Notes: generated from the letters alone by a model not told the origin. A DNA stretch of 64,000 nucleotides from Candidatus Desulfosporosinus nitrosoreducens (GCF_030954495.1 NZ_JAVHUW010000070.1:107655-171654); one strand, 5' to 3'; positions 16,831 to 25,583 are shown, counted from the first letter of the stretch. Numbers and translations are program-made.

Positions 16831-18348
16831 ATGAAAAAGAAGATCTTGCTGGCCGGCCTCTTGCTGATTCTTGCCGCTCTGATCATCATAGCCGAAAACG
16901 AGACTCCAAGTTGGTCTCAATACCAGGAAGAATATTTCCAAGAGCAGATTGCCGGCTTGCAGGCTCAACTGGGAGCGGCCCGGGATAACGCTGAGAAAAG
17001 CCGTCTGCAACAGGAAATAGCCGCTTATCAAAAGCGAAAACCTGAGATTATCGATCTGGTTCTTCCCGACGGGAAGGTCGAGCGCTGCAAAACCTGTCAT
17101 GTGGGTCTTGAAGAAATATCAAGCTCTCATCCCAGCAACACTTTTGGCTGCGCCGTTTGCCATGGCGGCAACCCTCTTTCTTTGGATAAAGCGACGGCTC
17201 ATGCCCAGATGTATGGAGGAGGGCATCCCGGTTCGCTGAATGTGGCTGCACTAAGCTGCGGAGGAACTGGAGCAAATGGTGTTCTTTGTCACGCAGGGAA
17301 CCCGGAAGAGGCTAAGAATGAAGTCGACCTTGTAAAAACCTCAATAATGTCCACCAAGGCCGGAGAGCTCAGTGTCCTGCGCAGAATGTTCGGATACGAC
17401 AAGACCGAAGAGGTTCCGGGTCTGAGCAAAGGACAAGTGGCCGCCCTTTATCCCAATCCGCTCCCAGGACGGGCAAATCAGCAGGATTTCCAGCAGAACT
17501 GTCTTCGCCAATGCCATCAAAGTGGCGGTGACCTCCCGGTTTTAACGACTGCAAATAATGGCTCCTGGTCAGGCGCACCAGAACAAGACGGTACCCAAGC
17601 CAAAGGGCAGGCCGGGGCGCAGAGCAAAATTCAAGGAAGCGGCTGTGAGACATGTCATGTCTTAACGAACCCTGCGCATACCTACACAGGCACTGATACG
17701 ACTATGAAATCCAATAATATTGGCTACGGAATGGTCCATAGCTTGACAACGCAAATTCCTTATACGCAGTGCAATCAATGCCATAATCAAGGAAACCATG
17801 ACCCGGTAAACTTGAACTTTGCCCTGCGCTCAGATATGACCAAAGTTATACGTGATTGGAAATCCGGGGATACAACTTGGCTGGATCGTGTTCAGGATTA
17901 CTACCTGCCCGGAGAAATTTTTGCCAGATGTGAAGTGAGTCTGGACTGCATCGATTGTCACACGAGGCAAGATGTGATGGGAGACGGCAAACTTCATACA
18001 TCGCAGTATGAGGCTGTTCACCTGCAGTGTCAGGACTGTCACGGCACCAAGGAAAATCTCCCGCAAACCAAGAAAATTGTCGATTCGCACGATTTAGCCT
18101 TTGAGGAGCAAATAACCAACCCTAAGTTTCCGGCCTTAAAAGTCGGGGATGAAATCCTGGTAACGGGCAAAGGAGAAGAATTGCCGTTTATCCGCCATCA
18201 AGGAAATGAGTGGCTGCAGAGCAGCCGGGTGACCGGTCAGACGTTTAAAGTTCCTTTAGTTTATGGCAGCAAGTGCCAACAATCCTTGCTGGAGCAGGGA
18301 GCGGATTCCTGCCACAAATGTCATGACCGCAGCGCCTCCCATCCTTAG
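16831..18348 (+). CDS. multiheme c-type cytochrome, about 8-9 hemes
   Basis: A 505-residue protein with an N-terminal membrane anchor (residues 4-21), a coiled-coil stretch (30-68), then heme sites. Seven are standard CxxCH: CKTCH (86), CAVCH (107), CETCH (272), CNQCH (314), CIDCH (373), CQDCH (400) and CHKCH near the end. Two are unusual: CLRQCH (Cys224, three-residue spacing) and Cys143 to Cys153-His154 (nine-residue spacing). It starts 2 bases after the cytochrome b half with a weak GGTGGG site, implying coupling. It probably takes the place of cytochrome c1/f as electron acceptor of the Rieske/b complex, or links it to the Psr-like module (inference). Confidence 0.87.
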   Translation: MKKKILLAGLLLILAALIIIAENETPSWSQYQEEYFQEQIAGLQAQLGAARDNAEKSRLQQEIAAYQKRKPEIIDLVLPDGKVERCKTCHVGLEEISSSHPSNTFGCAVCHGGNPLSLDKATAHAQMYGGGHPGSLNVAALSCGGTGANGVLCHAGNPEEAKNEVDLVKTSIMSTKAGELSVLRRMFGYDKTEEVPGLSKGQVAALYPNPLPGRANQQDFQQNCLRQCHQSGGDLPVLTTANNGSWSGAPEQDGTQAKGQAGAQSKIQGSGCETCHVLTNPAHTYTGTDTTMKSNNIGYGMVHSLTTQIPYTQCNQCHNQGNHDPVNLNFALRSDMTKVIRDWKSGDTTWLDRVQDYYLPGEIFARCEVSLDCIDCHTRQDVMGDGKLHTSQYEAVHLQCQDCHGTKENLPQTKKIVDSHDLAFEEQITNPKFPALKVGDEILVTGKGEELPFIRHQGNEWLQSSRVTGQTFKVPLVYGSKCQQSLLEQGADSCHKCHDRSASHP

Positions 18349-18390
18349 CGGGCTGCTATAATCATTTTATGTATTTTAAGAACGTTGAGG

Positions 18391-18436
18391 TATCGCAAAC
18401 TGCCTGTCATTGGCGGTAGCGATGCTTTCTTTTTTA
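18391..18436 (+). terminator. terminator of the respiratory operon
   Basis: TATCGCAAACTGCC (18391-18404) pairs imperfectly with GGCGGTAGCGATG (18412-18424), and CTTTCTTTTTT follows. Confidence 0.7.
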
Positions 18437-18710
18437 TGCGCTTAAATTGTTAGATTCTCTTTGCAAAAATAGTGGTTTTTTAAAAGTGACATATTTATGT
18501 GGTATAATAATTAAAAATAAAAAATATTTTAGATATATTGTGACCTATCGTTTGATAACTTTCTATTTTTTTATGGCAATTAACCGTAAAATAATTTTCA
18601 TTTGAAGGCTAAATAAATATTTTTATCCGTATTTACTGCTATAAATGTTTGGATACCTATTTATAAAGAAGGATGAATTTTAACTTATTAGTGAAGAGGG
18701 AGAAAAGTTC
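18437..18710. other. AT-rich intergenic region
   Basis: No gene seen. The strongly AT-rich sequence separates the cytochrome operon from the sigma-factor gene, and several weak TATAAT-like boxes occur (for example TATAATAA near 18503). No clear promoter for the ECF gene could be chosen. Confidence 0.4.
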
Positions 18711-19271
18711 ATGTTAATTATTTTTGCTGCGATTCGGAATAAGGAAAACCGCAGTAGACTAAGTGTTTTGTATGAAGAACATGCTTCTTGGATGTACAAG
18801 GTAGCATATAGGATTTTAAATGATGAACATTTGGCTCAGGATGCTGTTCAGGAGGCTTTCATTAACATTTCCAATAATTTTGAAAAGATTATTGGAAACG
18901 AGTGCAACAAAATAAAAGCTTTATTCGTTATTATTATTAGAAATGTTTCCATTGATATCTACCGGCTGAGGAAAAAGCAATACGGCGTCTCTATCGAAGA
19001 AATTGAAGAAGATTTAGCTAAATCGGAACCAAGTGTTGAAGAAATTCTAATTAACAATGAAACCTTTACCGAAGTGGCAGCAATAATTAGGAAATTACAT
19101 CCACCTTACGCTGATATTCTTTCGCTTAAATTTTTTTATCACTATGACGATGAGGAGATATCCCGGATCTTGAATATTACACCCGAAAACGTTCGAACAC
19201 GACTTCACCGTGCCAGAAGGAGCCTGATCAAATTATTATCACAGGAACAGGAGGCGAAAAATCATGAGTGA
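18711..19271 (+). CDS. ECF-type RNA polymerase sigma factor
   Basis: A 186-residue sigma-70 family protein with region 2 (LYEEHASWMYKVAYRILND and QDAVQEAFI) and region 4 (DDEEISRILNITPENVRTRLHRARRSL). There is no region 1 or 3, as in extracytoplasmic-function sigma factors. The start at 18711 follows AGAGGGAG. Its last codons overlap the next gene, a membrane protein that is likely its partner or anti-sigma factor. Small secreted proteins downstream may be its targets. Confidence 0.9.
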   Translation: MLIIFAAIRNKENRSRLSVLYEEHASWMYKVAYRILNDEHLAQDAVQEAFINISNNFEKIIGNECNKIKALFVIIIRNVSIDIYRLRKKQYGVSIEEIEEDLAKSEPSVEEILINNETFTEVAAIIRKLHPPYADILSLKFFYHYDDEEISRILNITPENVRTRLHRARRSLIKLLSQEQEAKNHE

Positions 19272-20013
19272 ACACGAACCGGCCAAGGTGCATGCTAGGG
19301 AAAAAATGCTGGAAGCACTCTTCGAATATGCCGCTGCCTGTCATGTAGAAAACATAATTATTGAGCATTCGATTGAAGATGATTCTGCTTCTGATTTTGT
19401 CCTTCCGCCCGAATTTGATCAAAAAATGAAGAAACTGATTAAAAGGCATGACCGAAGAGAATCATTTAAGAAAATAAGCAGAAAAACCGTCAGGCTTCTG
19501 CCAAAAGCGGCTATTTTTTTGTTGGTCTTATTAGGAAGTTTTGCTGTAGTCGTGGCTAGTGTTCAAGCTTTAAGAGTGAAAGCCTTAAATATGATTCTGA
19601 ATATCCAAAATCAATACACCAGCATTCAAACGAAAGATAAAAATAACGGCCTAACGAAACAGAATAACGAGCAAATCCCACAGGATTGGAATGGATATGT
19701 TCCCAACTATATTCCCCCTGGTTTTAAAGTTGTTAAAACAGAAGAACGTGATATGTTAGAAGCTATTTACTATACCAATAAGCAAGGTAAAACCCTTCGC
19801 TTCACCCAGTATCGAAGTAGTGATACTGATTTAAGAGTAGATACGGAAGGTGCTACTGTTCAGAATATTTCAATGCACAATAACGATGCCCTTTTAGCGG
19901 AAAAACAAGGCCTTGTCAGTATTGTCTGGAAAGAAAAATTTCTGTTTTCCCTTATAGGAGAAGCGGATAAAGCAGAAATGATTAAAATGGCTGAAAGCGT
20001 AAGCGAAAAATAA
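19264..20013 (+). CDS. DUF4367 membrane protein, probable anti-sigma factor
   Basis: A 249-residue protein with a cytoplasmic N-terminal part of about 75 residues, one transmembrane helix (about 77-100, KAAIFLLVLLGSFAVVVASV), and an extracellular DUF4367 domain (VPNYIPPGFKVVKTE ... LFSLIGEADKAEMIKMAESV). It overlaps the ECF sigma gene by 8 bases. The topology and coupling fit a sigma-factor regulator that senses outside conditions. A second, broken copy of its end is at 21578-21633. Confidence 0.82.
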   Translation: MSEHEPAKVHAREKMLEALFEYAAACHVENIIIEHSIEDDSASDFVLPPEFDQKMKKLIKRHDRRESFKKISRKTVRLLPKAAIFLLVLLGSFAVVVASVQALRVKALNMILNIQNQYTSIQTKDKNNGLTKQNNEQIPQDWNGYVPNYIPPGFKVVKTEERDMLEAIYYTNKQGKTLRFTQYRSSDTDLRVDTEGATVQNISMHNNDALLAEKQGLVSIVWKEKFLFSLIGEADKAEMIKMAESVSEK

Positions 20014-20098
20014 TGAAAATCTTTCCAAGGAAAGTGTAACAAAAGACTACCCTCTTTCGTTTATTTGTATGAAGGATAAATGAAAGGGGGTGAATTTT

Positions 20099-20527
20099 AT
20101 GAGAAAGAGAGCAGCGGTTCTCGTCCTGTCAATTTTAATCCTTTGCCTGGTTCCCATGCAGGCGTTTGCCCTTGGAACAAATCAAGTAACTAATTCAGAA
20201 AAAGGGCCTTTATGGGTCGGCATTACGGAATTCACAAATTCCTTTGAAATTTCCAGCAGTGGACTGGCTCAATTTGATACAAGCCTTTATGCCCGAAGCA
20301 ACATAAACAAAGTAGTTATTAATGCCAGCATCCAACAGTACATCAATGGAAGTTGGCAGACAATCAAAAGTTGGTCAAGCACTTCTTATAGTAGCAGCGG
20401 CTATCTGAATCAGAAGTGGTATGTCGTGAGCGGTTATAATTACCGTCTGGTTTCAACCGGAGCGGTGTATCAGGATGATGCCCTGGTAGAACAGGCTTCT
20501 TACACTGGGTCAAGTTATTGGTATTAG
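20099..20527 (+). CDS. small secreted protein, unknown
   Basis: A 142-residue protein with a signal peptide (KRAAVLVLSILILCLVPMQAFA, split around residues 3-24) and a mature part rich in Ser, Tyr and Asn with alternating beta-like patterns (INGSWQTIKSWSSTSYSSSG). ATG 20099 has GGGGGTG six bases upstream; an upstream GTG overlaps that site. I think it resembles the DUF6147-type secreted proteins of clostridia but am not sure. It follows the sigma/DUF4367 pair and could be a target. Confidence 0.7.
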   Translation: MRKRAAVLVLSILILCLVPMQAFALGTNQVTNSEKGPLWVGITEFTNSFEISSSGLAQFDTSLYARSNINKVVINASIQQYINGSWQTIKSWSSTSYSSSGYLNQKWYVVSGYNYRLVSTGAVYQDDALVEQASYTGSSYWY

Positions 20528-20648
20528 GGCAATTTACATGCTTTATTTTTGAGCAATAAGATTACGATGATTTTAAACAATTAATTACAAAGAGGTGACC
20601 ATATATAATATTTATTTTATTAAAAAATGGAGAGGTGGTTTATAAATC

Positions 20649-21077
20649 ATGAACATAAAGAAATTATTTGCAGGAGTTGGAATATTAGCTGGAGTAGTAA
20701 TTCTATCGCTCACGCTGATGAATGGTAATGCTTATAGTAATAACAAATATTCAGAAAAGGAATATACTGTCCGTGATTCAGCTATCAAAAATTTTGATTT
20801 AGACACTCAAAAGGCACAGGTTCTTTTTGCCGAAGATATATTTGATAATACGAAAACGGAAATTAACGATACAAAGTCAAAATTAGCTGTTGCTACATTT
20901 ATGCTAAATGATGAGAAAATTTCCGTGGTTGGTGATTATTTGCCAGTCTATTTCCTTGAAGGTAATAAGGTTTCAATAGCGATTAAGCACGCTAATGGAA
21001 CTGTCTCCCTTACTCAGTTTGATATATCAAAAGAAAAGCCAGTCCAAATAGGTCATATAGTTAAGGAGGCAAAATAA
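20649..21077 (+). CDS. small exported protein, unknown
   Basis: A 142-residue protein with an N-terminal hydrophobic signal/anchor (residues 7-25), then a charged soluble part of about 115 residues. GGAGAGGTGG lies upstream with a longer than usual gap. Its stop overlaps the start of the next secreted protein (ATAATGA), so the two are coupled. No family recognised. Confidence 0.65.
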   Translation: MNIKKLFAGVGILAGVVILSLTLMNGNAYSNNKYSEKEYTVRDSAIKNFDLDTQKAQVLFAEDIFDNTKTEINDTKSKLAVATFMLNDEKISVVGDYLPVYFLEGNKVSIAIKHANGTVSLTQFDISKEKPVQIGHIVKEAK

Positions 21078-21445
21078 TGAGTACAAAAATCTATAAAATT
21101 GCTGCAACAACTTTGATTTTATTATTGTTATGCGTACCTGCTGCGTATGCTTTTTCACCTAACTGTTATTGTACTTTAGTCAATGGTGGTTCCTTCGTAA
21201 ATGCTTATGCAGTTTCCTCTGCGGATGTCGTTTGTACACAAATTAGAGCAGATGGTAGTTTTTATGTAGATGGCGTTTTAGCAGACACTGCTAGCGGAAA
21301 TAGAGTAGGTGATACTTGGGCACAAGCAAATATGTCAGCAAATAATCCTTCTGGTTCACAGCAATTTTACGCTTTTGGGTATCACTATATTGTATATAAT
21401 GGCGTTGCTTACACGTACAACTCATCTAAGCTTCAATCGTATTAA
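21077..21445 (+). CDS. small secreted protein with four cysteines
   Basis: A 122-residue protein with a clear signal peptide (ATTLILLLLCVPAAYAF) and a mature part containing CYC near its start and one further Cys, with many Gly, Asn and Tyr. Start codon and ribosome site (AAGGAGG, 21063-21069) lie inside the end of the preceding gene. No family recognised; its composition resembles other small surface-exposed proteins in this block. Confidence 0.65.
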   Translation: MSTKIYKIAATTLILLLLCVPAAYAFSPNCYCTLVNGGSFVNAYAVSSADVVCTQIRADGSFYVDGVLADTASGNRVGDTWAQANMSANNPSGSQQFYAFGYHYIVYNGVAYTYNSSKLQSY

Positions 21446-21506
21446 CCATGATTTAACTTTTAACTAGCTACTTAGGTTTTTTAAAGAATTAATATTATAA
21501 TGTATA

Positions 21507-21549
21507 AATTAATCCCCGAGTTTTGTTCAACTAAATTCGGGGATTAATT
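21507..21549 (+). terminator. terminator of the secreted-protein genes
   Basis: AATTAATCCCCGA (21507-21519) pairs perfectly with TCGGGGATTAATT (21537-21549). Only a short T/A-rich tail follows. Confidence 0.65.
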
Positions 21550-21577
21550 GTATTAATCTCCTTATTGTTAATAAAGA

Positions 21578-21633
21578 GAAGCGGATAAAGCAGAAATAAT
21601 TAAATTGGCTAAGGATTTAAGCGGAAGAATAAA
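21578..21633 (+). pseudogene. fragment of a DUF4367 gene 3-prime end
   Basis: The stretch GAAGCGGATAAAGCAGAAAT and the following bases closely repeat 19961-20010, the end of the DUF4367 gene (EADKAEMIKMAESVS becomes EADKAEIIKLAKDLS). No start or upstream part is present, so this is a leftover of a duplicated copy. Confidence 0.65.
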
Positions 21634-21817
21634 ACGCCTTCAAGAAAAGTTGAAAAACTGTTTATTTGCAGGAAAAGGACTTTATTTTTCCTTTTTGAAA
21701 GGATCGATAATAATCATTGAAAAGAATTTTATCCACGCTATTCATATTAATTTTATCATCTAATATATTTGATGTTCTGAATTTCAAAAGAATATTGGGA
21801 ACAAAAGCATTAATAAT

Positions 21818-22374
21818 ATGCCTGATCAGGAAAAAACAATTACATCGGAGGATATTAATGAAGGTAAACAAGCAGTTAGAGACTATATTAACGCTTTAAA
21901 AAGCGGAAATTTAGAAGATTTAAGTAAAACATTAGATTTGTACCAACAAGAATTTTATAGTAAAGTTCATATTGGCAATTCCTAAAAACTCAAGGACAAC
22001 TTTACCCAGATGGTCCTGCTATTGTGGAATTAGAAAAAGGGAATTTAATAAAACCATTACCCCGTTGGAATGATTGGATACAAGTCTCTATCATCCAGTT
22101 TGATATCTCCAGTGTTTCCGATACGTGGATAAAAGAAAATTTTCTTGCCTCACCATCAGAAGTAGAACCTAATGAAGGCTTTTTGAGGATTGGCTGTTCT
22201 GCGTGTGAAATATCAGATTTTAATAAGATAAGTACAGTAAATCCAACAACAGTCCCATACTCAATGCAAGTAAGACTCAAAAAAAGACAAGGAGAGTTCG
22301 TATGGGTTTCGGGGCCTTCTGAATGGGATGCTTGGGTAAAATCAGGTGATATTTTATATAATTATTCGAGCTAG
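21818..22374 (+). pseudogene. frameshifted gene for a small soluble protein
   Basis: An ATG at 21818 opens a frame (MPDQEKTITSEDINEGKQAV) that stops at 21983. The next frame, open from 21964, continues with KTQGQLYPDGPAIVELEKG to 22374 (ending GDILYNYSS). Composition and lack of a ribosome site for the second part suggest one gene split by a single-base shift near 21964-21985. A possible signal-like start (KRILSTLFILILSS) lies further upstream in a third frame. No family recognised. Confidence 0.5.
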
Positions 22375-22441
22375 CGATAAGACCTACATGATTATGAATT
22401 TGCATAAAATGACGGAAAATTTTTAATTCCGACGACATATC

Positions 22442-22469
22442 TTGACAAATTTCGCGATACTACTATGAT
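22442..22469 (+). promoter_or_regulatory. sigma-A promoter before the c-di-GMP riboswitch
   Basis: TTGACA at 22442-22447, 16 bases, then TATGAT at 22464-22469. The riboswitch begins about 40 bases downstream. Confidence 0.7.
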
Positions 22470-22511
22470 ATACTACATTTAGTTTGAACTTATTTTATAT
22501 TAATAACGTAT

Positions 22512-22591
22512 GTTAACAAGGAAGTTTTGAAACATGTATTTTATTTGGGCGCTTGATACATGTGGAATGAGTAGCGCAACCGGCCTAGTTT
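22512..22591 (+). promoter_or_regulatory. c-di-GMP-II riboswitch aptamer
   Basis: The conserved pieces of the class II cyclic-di-GMP riboswitch are present in order: a purine-rich GGAAG..GAAACATG, TTGGGCGCTTGA, and GAGTAGCGCAACCGGCC. This matches the known clostridial aptamer, which has TTGGGCACTTGA and TAGTAGTGCAACCGACC. P1 can form between AACAAGG (22515-22521) and CCTAGTT (22584-22590) with one mismatch. The P1 3-prime strand is also the 5-prime arm of the following terminator, so ligand binding should favour read-through (inferred ON switch). Confidence 0.88.
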
Positions 22592-22616
22592 ATAATTATT
22601 ATAAACTAGGTTTTTT
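22584..22616 (+). terminator. riboswitch-controlled terminator
   Basis: CCTAGTTTATAA (22584-22595) pairs perfectly with TTATAAACTAGG (22599-22610), and TTTTTT follows. It overlaps the P1 strand of the upstream aptamer, giving mutually exclusive folds. Confidence 0.85.
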
Positions 22617-22704
22617 ATTTGGTCAGAAAGTTTGGCAAGTCTTATTCTTGGGATAATTATATCAATGCGGATGTGTTAAAAAATGAAAATTAGGGGGGGT
22701 GCTT

Positions 22705-24417
22705 GTGAAAATATTCCTTTACAAAAACCTATCTTTGTTTAACAAGTTAATGTTAGGTTTACTAGTAACAACAATTTTGGTTATTTCCACTACAATCTTC
22801 CTATATCTAAACATAAAGAAGGCCCAAATCATATCACAAAATTCTAATACTAAATACATTCAAATTATCAAAGAAAATGACGCTATTAAGTCGATTATTA
22901 TTAAACAACAGAATATGGCCTTAGAGTTCGTTTCTACAACCGATGATAAGAGGCATAATCAGATTGTCGATGATTTCCGTTATAATGATCGAAGCTTTAA
23001 TCAAGAGTTTAATAACTTAAAAAAGTATCTGGGAAATGAACAGGCCGATTTGCTGGAAAATGTTCAATACAAACACGATAGTTTCAGCTATTTGGTCAAT
23101 AACTTATTTACCCAATATATCAGCGGCAATAAAACAATTGTTGATCAGATTATTCCCAACACGGGAGCTGCTGCCAATCAAATTGTACAGGCAAGCTCCG
23201 ATTTGTCCACGGCTATTCTTGATCTGGTGGCTGCTACTCAAAATCAAAATAACCACAACATACTCAATACTACAATATCATCGGTTGGCTTAATAATTCT
23301 TGGGCTGATTATCTCAATTATTGTAACGTATTTTGTGGCCTTGGAGATCAAGAGATCTATCACTGAAATAATTTTAGTGACTAATAAAGTAGCTAATGGC
23401 GACCTTCGACATAAAGTCAAGACAGACAGCCAAGATGAATTAGGACAGCTTGCCCGGTCATTTAACTCAATGATAGAGGACCTTTCTGAGCTGATCAGGG
23501 AGACTACGGATAAAGGGAAACAAATCTTAACCTCAAGCGGAAAAATTACCGAATCGACAATTCAGTCGGAAAAGATATCCCTTGAAATTAATGAAACTTT
23601 TGAAAATACTGCGGAGAGCGCTAAGCTCAACATGGAAAATTTAAAACAAATGACAACCGTTATTGAACAAAACAATATGAGTATTAATCAAATAGCCGTC
23701 TCCAGCCAGCATATTACAGAAACCGCAAAACTATCGTCGATTCAAGCGGAAGCAGGGGGACAAAAACTTCAGGCGGCAATCACTCAATTAGAAACAATGA
23801 AAAACAACTCGGAGGAAGCCAATAAAATTGTTAAAGAGCTTTCCGTATTATTCCAGGAAGTCGCCGATATTACGACGGTCACTAAACAGTTTGCCGACGC
23901 TACTAACTTATTGGCTCTGAATGCGGAAATTGAAGCAGCCAGGAATGGTGAACATGGCCGTGGTTTCTCAGTTATAGCTAATGAAATACGGAAATTAGCC
24001 AAGGCCAGTGCGGAGAATAATGCAATGACTTCGGAACGTATCAACCATATGCTGAATTTCTCTAAAAGAACCCTCATTGTCCTGGAAGATGGGAATAAAT
24101 CCGTTGCTAACGCAAGAAATATCGTTTATGACATGACAGATGACCTTAAGGAAATTATCGCAAATGCCCAAAAGCAAGCGGATGAAATCCAGGACGTATA
24201 TTCAACCATTGAGGAACTTACAGCCGCAAGTGAGATGATAAACACACAATCTCGCAATTTAGAGCAATTTACTGAGAGTACAGTAGCACAAACCTTTCAA
24301 GTGCAGGCCAACGTTTCGGATCAAACAGAATTTACCAAAGAATTAAAAGGTCAATCCGAAGCGCTAACCCATTTAGCGGAAGAATTGCACCATTCTGTTG
24401 AACGATTTCTTGTTTAG
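22705..24417 (+). CDS. methyl-accepting chemotaxis protein (4HB-HAMP-MCP)
   Basis: A 570-residue chemoreceptor: first transmembrane helix about 12-34, a roughly 155-residue extracellular helical sensor (4HB type), second helix about 192-213, HAMP (about 214-267), and the cytoplasmic signalling hairpin with its conserved tip around 395-420 (FADATNLLALNAEIEAARNG and GRGFSVIANEIRKLA). GTG 22705 is favoured because AGGGGGGG is properly spaced; GTG 22699 overlaps it. Expression is predicted to depend on c-di-GMP through the riboswitch. The cytochrome gene follows 20 bases later, suggesting a shared job such as redox or energy taxis. Confidence 0.93.
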   Translation: MKIFLYKNLSLFNKLMLGLLVTTILVISTTIFLYLNIKKAQIISQNSNTKYIQIIKENDAIKSIIIKQQNMALEFVSTTDDKRHNQIVDDFRYNDRSFNQEFNNLKKYLGNEQADLLENVQYKHDSFSYLVNNLFTQYISGNKTIVDQIIPNTGAAANQIVQASSDLSTAILDLVAATQNQNNHNILNTTISSVGLIILGLIISIIVTYFVALEIKRSITEIILVTNKVANGDLRHKVKTDSQDELGQLARSFNSMIEDLSELIRETTDKGKQILTSSGKITESTIQSEKISLEINETFENTAESAKLNMENLKQMTTVIEQNNMSINQIAVSSQHITETAKLSSIQAEAGGQKLQAAITQLETMKNNSEEANKIVKELSVLFQEVADITTVTKQFADATNLLALNAEIEAARNGEHGRGFSVIANEIRKLAKASAENNAMTSERINHMLNFSKRTLIVLEDGNKSVANARNIVYDMTDDLKEIIANAQKQADEIQDVYSTIEELTAASEMINTQSRNLEQFTESTVAQTFQVQANVSDQTEFTKELKGQSEALTHLAEELHHSVERFLV

Positions 24418-24437
24418 ATTATTAAGGGGGGCTAGAA

Positions 24438-25412
24438 ATGAAATTCAAATATTCCAAAAGAATGTTGCTCATTATTCCTTTGGTACTTGGAATTGTGATT
24501 ATTACCCAACTGCCTAGACTTTACACCGCTCGCCAAACAACTGCAGCGCCTAATACAACGAGTGAAGGCGCAGCAACTAACTCAATAAAAATCAAATTGC
24601 CTGATCCGGAGCCCAAAACGGACATTTATACTCCTATTAGGCAAGAGTACGATAAAAGCGTACATGCTCAGTCCCTGAAGGTACTAAATGATCAAAAGCA
24701 AACGCCGGGCGGCCACGTCACGAATAGCTGTTATCAATGCCACTCCTACGAGTATGCCATCGCTCCGGACAGCAATAAGCCGTCAATTCAGTCTTTGACA
24801 ACGTCCATAACGTGTGGAACTTGTCACACCTTGGATGCCAAAGGGTATATTGCTTTTAGAAATGCAGCTAATCCTACCGAGCTGTGCTCATCCTGTCATG
24901 TGGCAACGGGTATCAAACCGGGAAGTGCGGTTCATAACTCTCAATCGAATATGTTTAAAGGAACTGGTGCGCTCGGTATTGCGGCTATGCCCGATAAAAG
25001 ATATACAGATGGAATTTCTTGCGCGGATTGTCACATGCCAAACGAAAACCATACGTTTGTGGCGACCCTTCCTAGTCAAGCTTTAAAGGACAAAACCATC
25101 GCTTCCTGTTATTTATGTCACGCGACTGAAGATGAACAGAAATTTGCGACACATGTTGACCAAATTCAAACCGATTTGAAAAATGAAGCTAAAACATTTG
25201 ATGATCGTCTTGCCAAGGACAGTAAAAAGCTTGCCGGTTTAACCAGCACTCCTAATTACAACCAAGCAAAACAATTAACAGATATAGTTATGACCAACTT
25301 GAGTTTTGTGGAAAACGACAAAAGTTGGGGTGTACATAATCTGGATTATACTAAAACTATCATGGACGACATTGGCAAAAAATTAACGCAGGCGGAGCAA
25401 TTAATAAATTAG
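24438..25412 (+). CDS. pentaheme c-type cytochrome, NrfA-like layout
   Basis: A 324-residue protein with an N-terminal membrane anchor (10-27) and five CxxCH sites at Cys98, 126, 150, 195 and 224, then a helical end with WGVHNLDYTKTIM, reminiscent of the HN motif near the end of cytochrome c nitrite reductases. It is shorter than NrfA (about 450-480) and has no CxxCK site, so enzymatic nitrite reduction is uncertain. GGGGGG precedes the ATG. Co-transcribed with the chemoreceptor under c-di-GMP control. Confidence 0.82.
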   Translation: MKFKYSKRMLLIIPLVLGIVIITQLPRLYTARQTTAAPNTTSEGAATNSIKIKLPDPEPKTDIYTPIRQEYDKSVHAQSLKVLNDQKQTPGGHVTNSCYQCHSYEYAIAPDSNKPSIQSLTTSITCGTCHTLDAKGYIAFRNAANPTELCSSCHVATGIKPGSAVHNSQSNMFKGTGALGIAAMPDKRYTDGISCADCHMPNENHTFVATLPSQALKDKTIASCYLCHATEDEQKFATHVDQIQTDLKNEAKTFDDRLAKDSKKLAGLTSTPNYNQAKQLTDIVMTNLSFVENDKSWGVHNLDYTKTIMDDIGKKLTQAEQLIN

Positions 25413-25583
25413 CCCGTTCAAACTGCCGCCCGGTCTTTACGGTGTATGTCTCCTTCATATCCATGGCTCTCTAGCCGCTGAGAATTAATCGTAAAGTGCA
25501 GCCCCATGAGGTTCTATTGCCTGGAATTATGCGGACAACAATTTTTAATTTGAAAATTTCCGAATGAGTTCCGTGCAAAGGGG

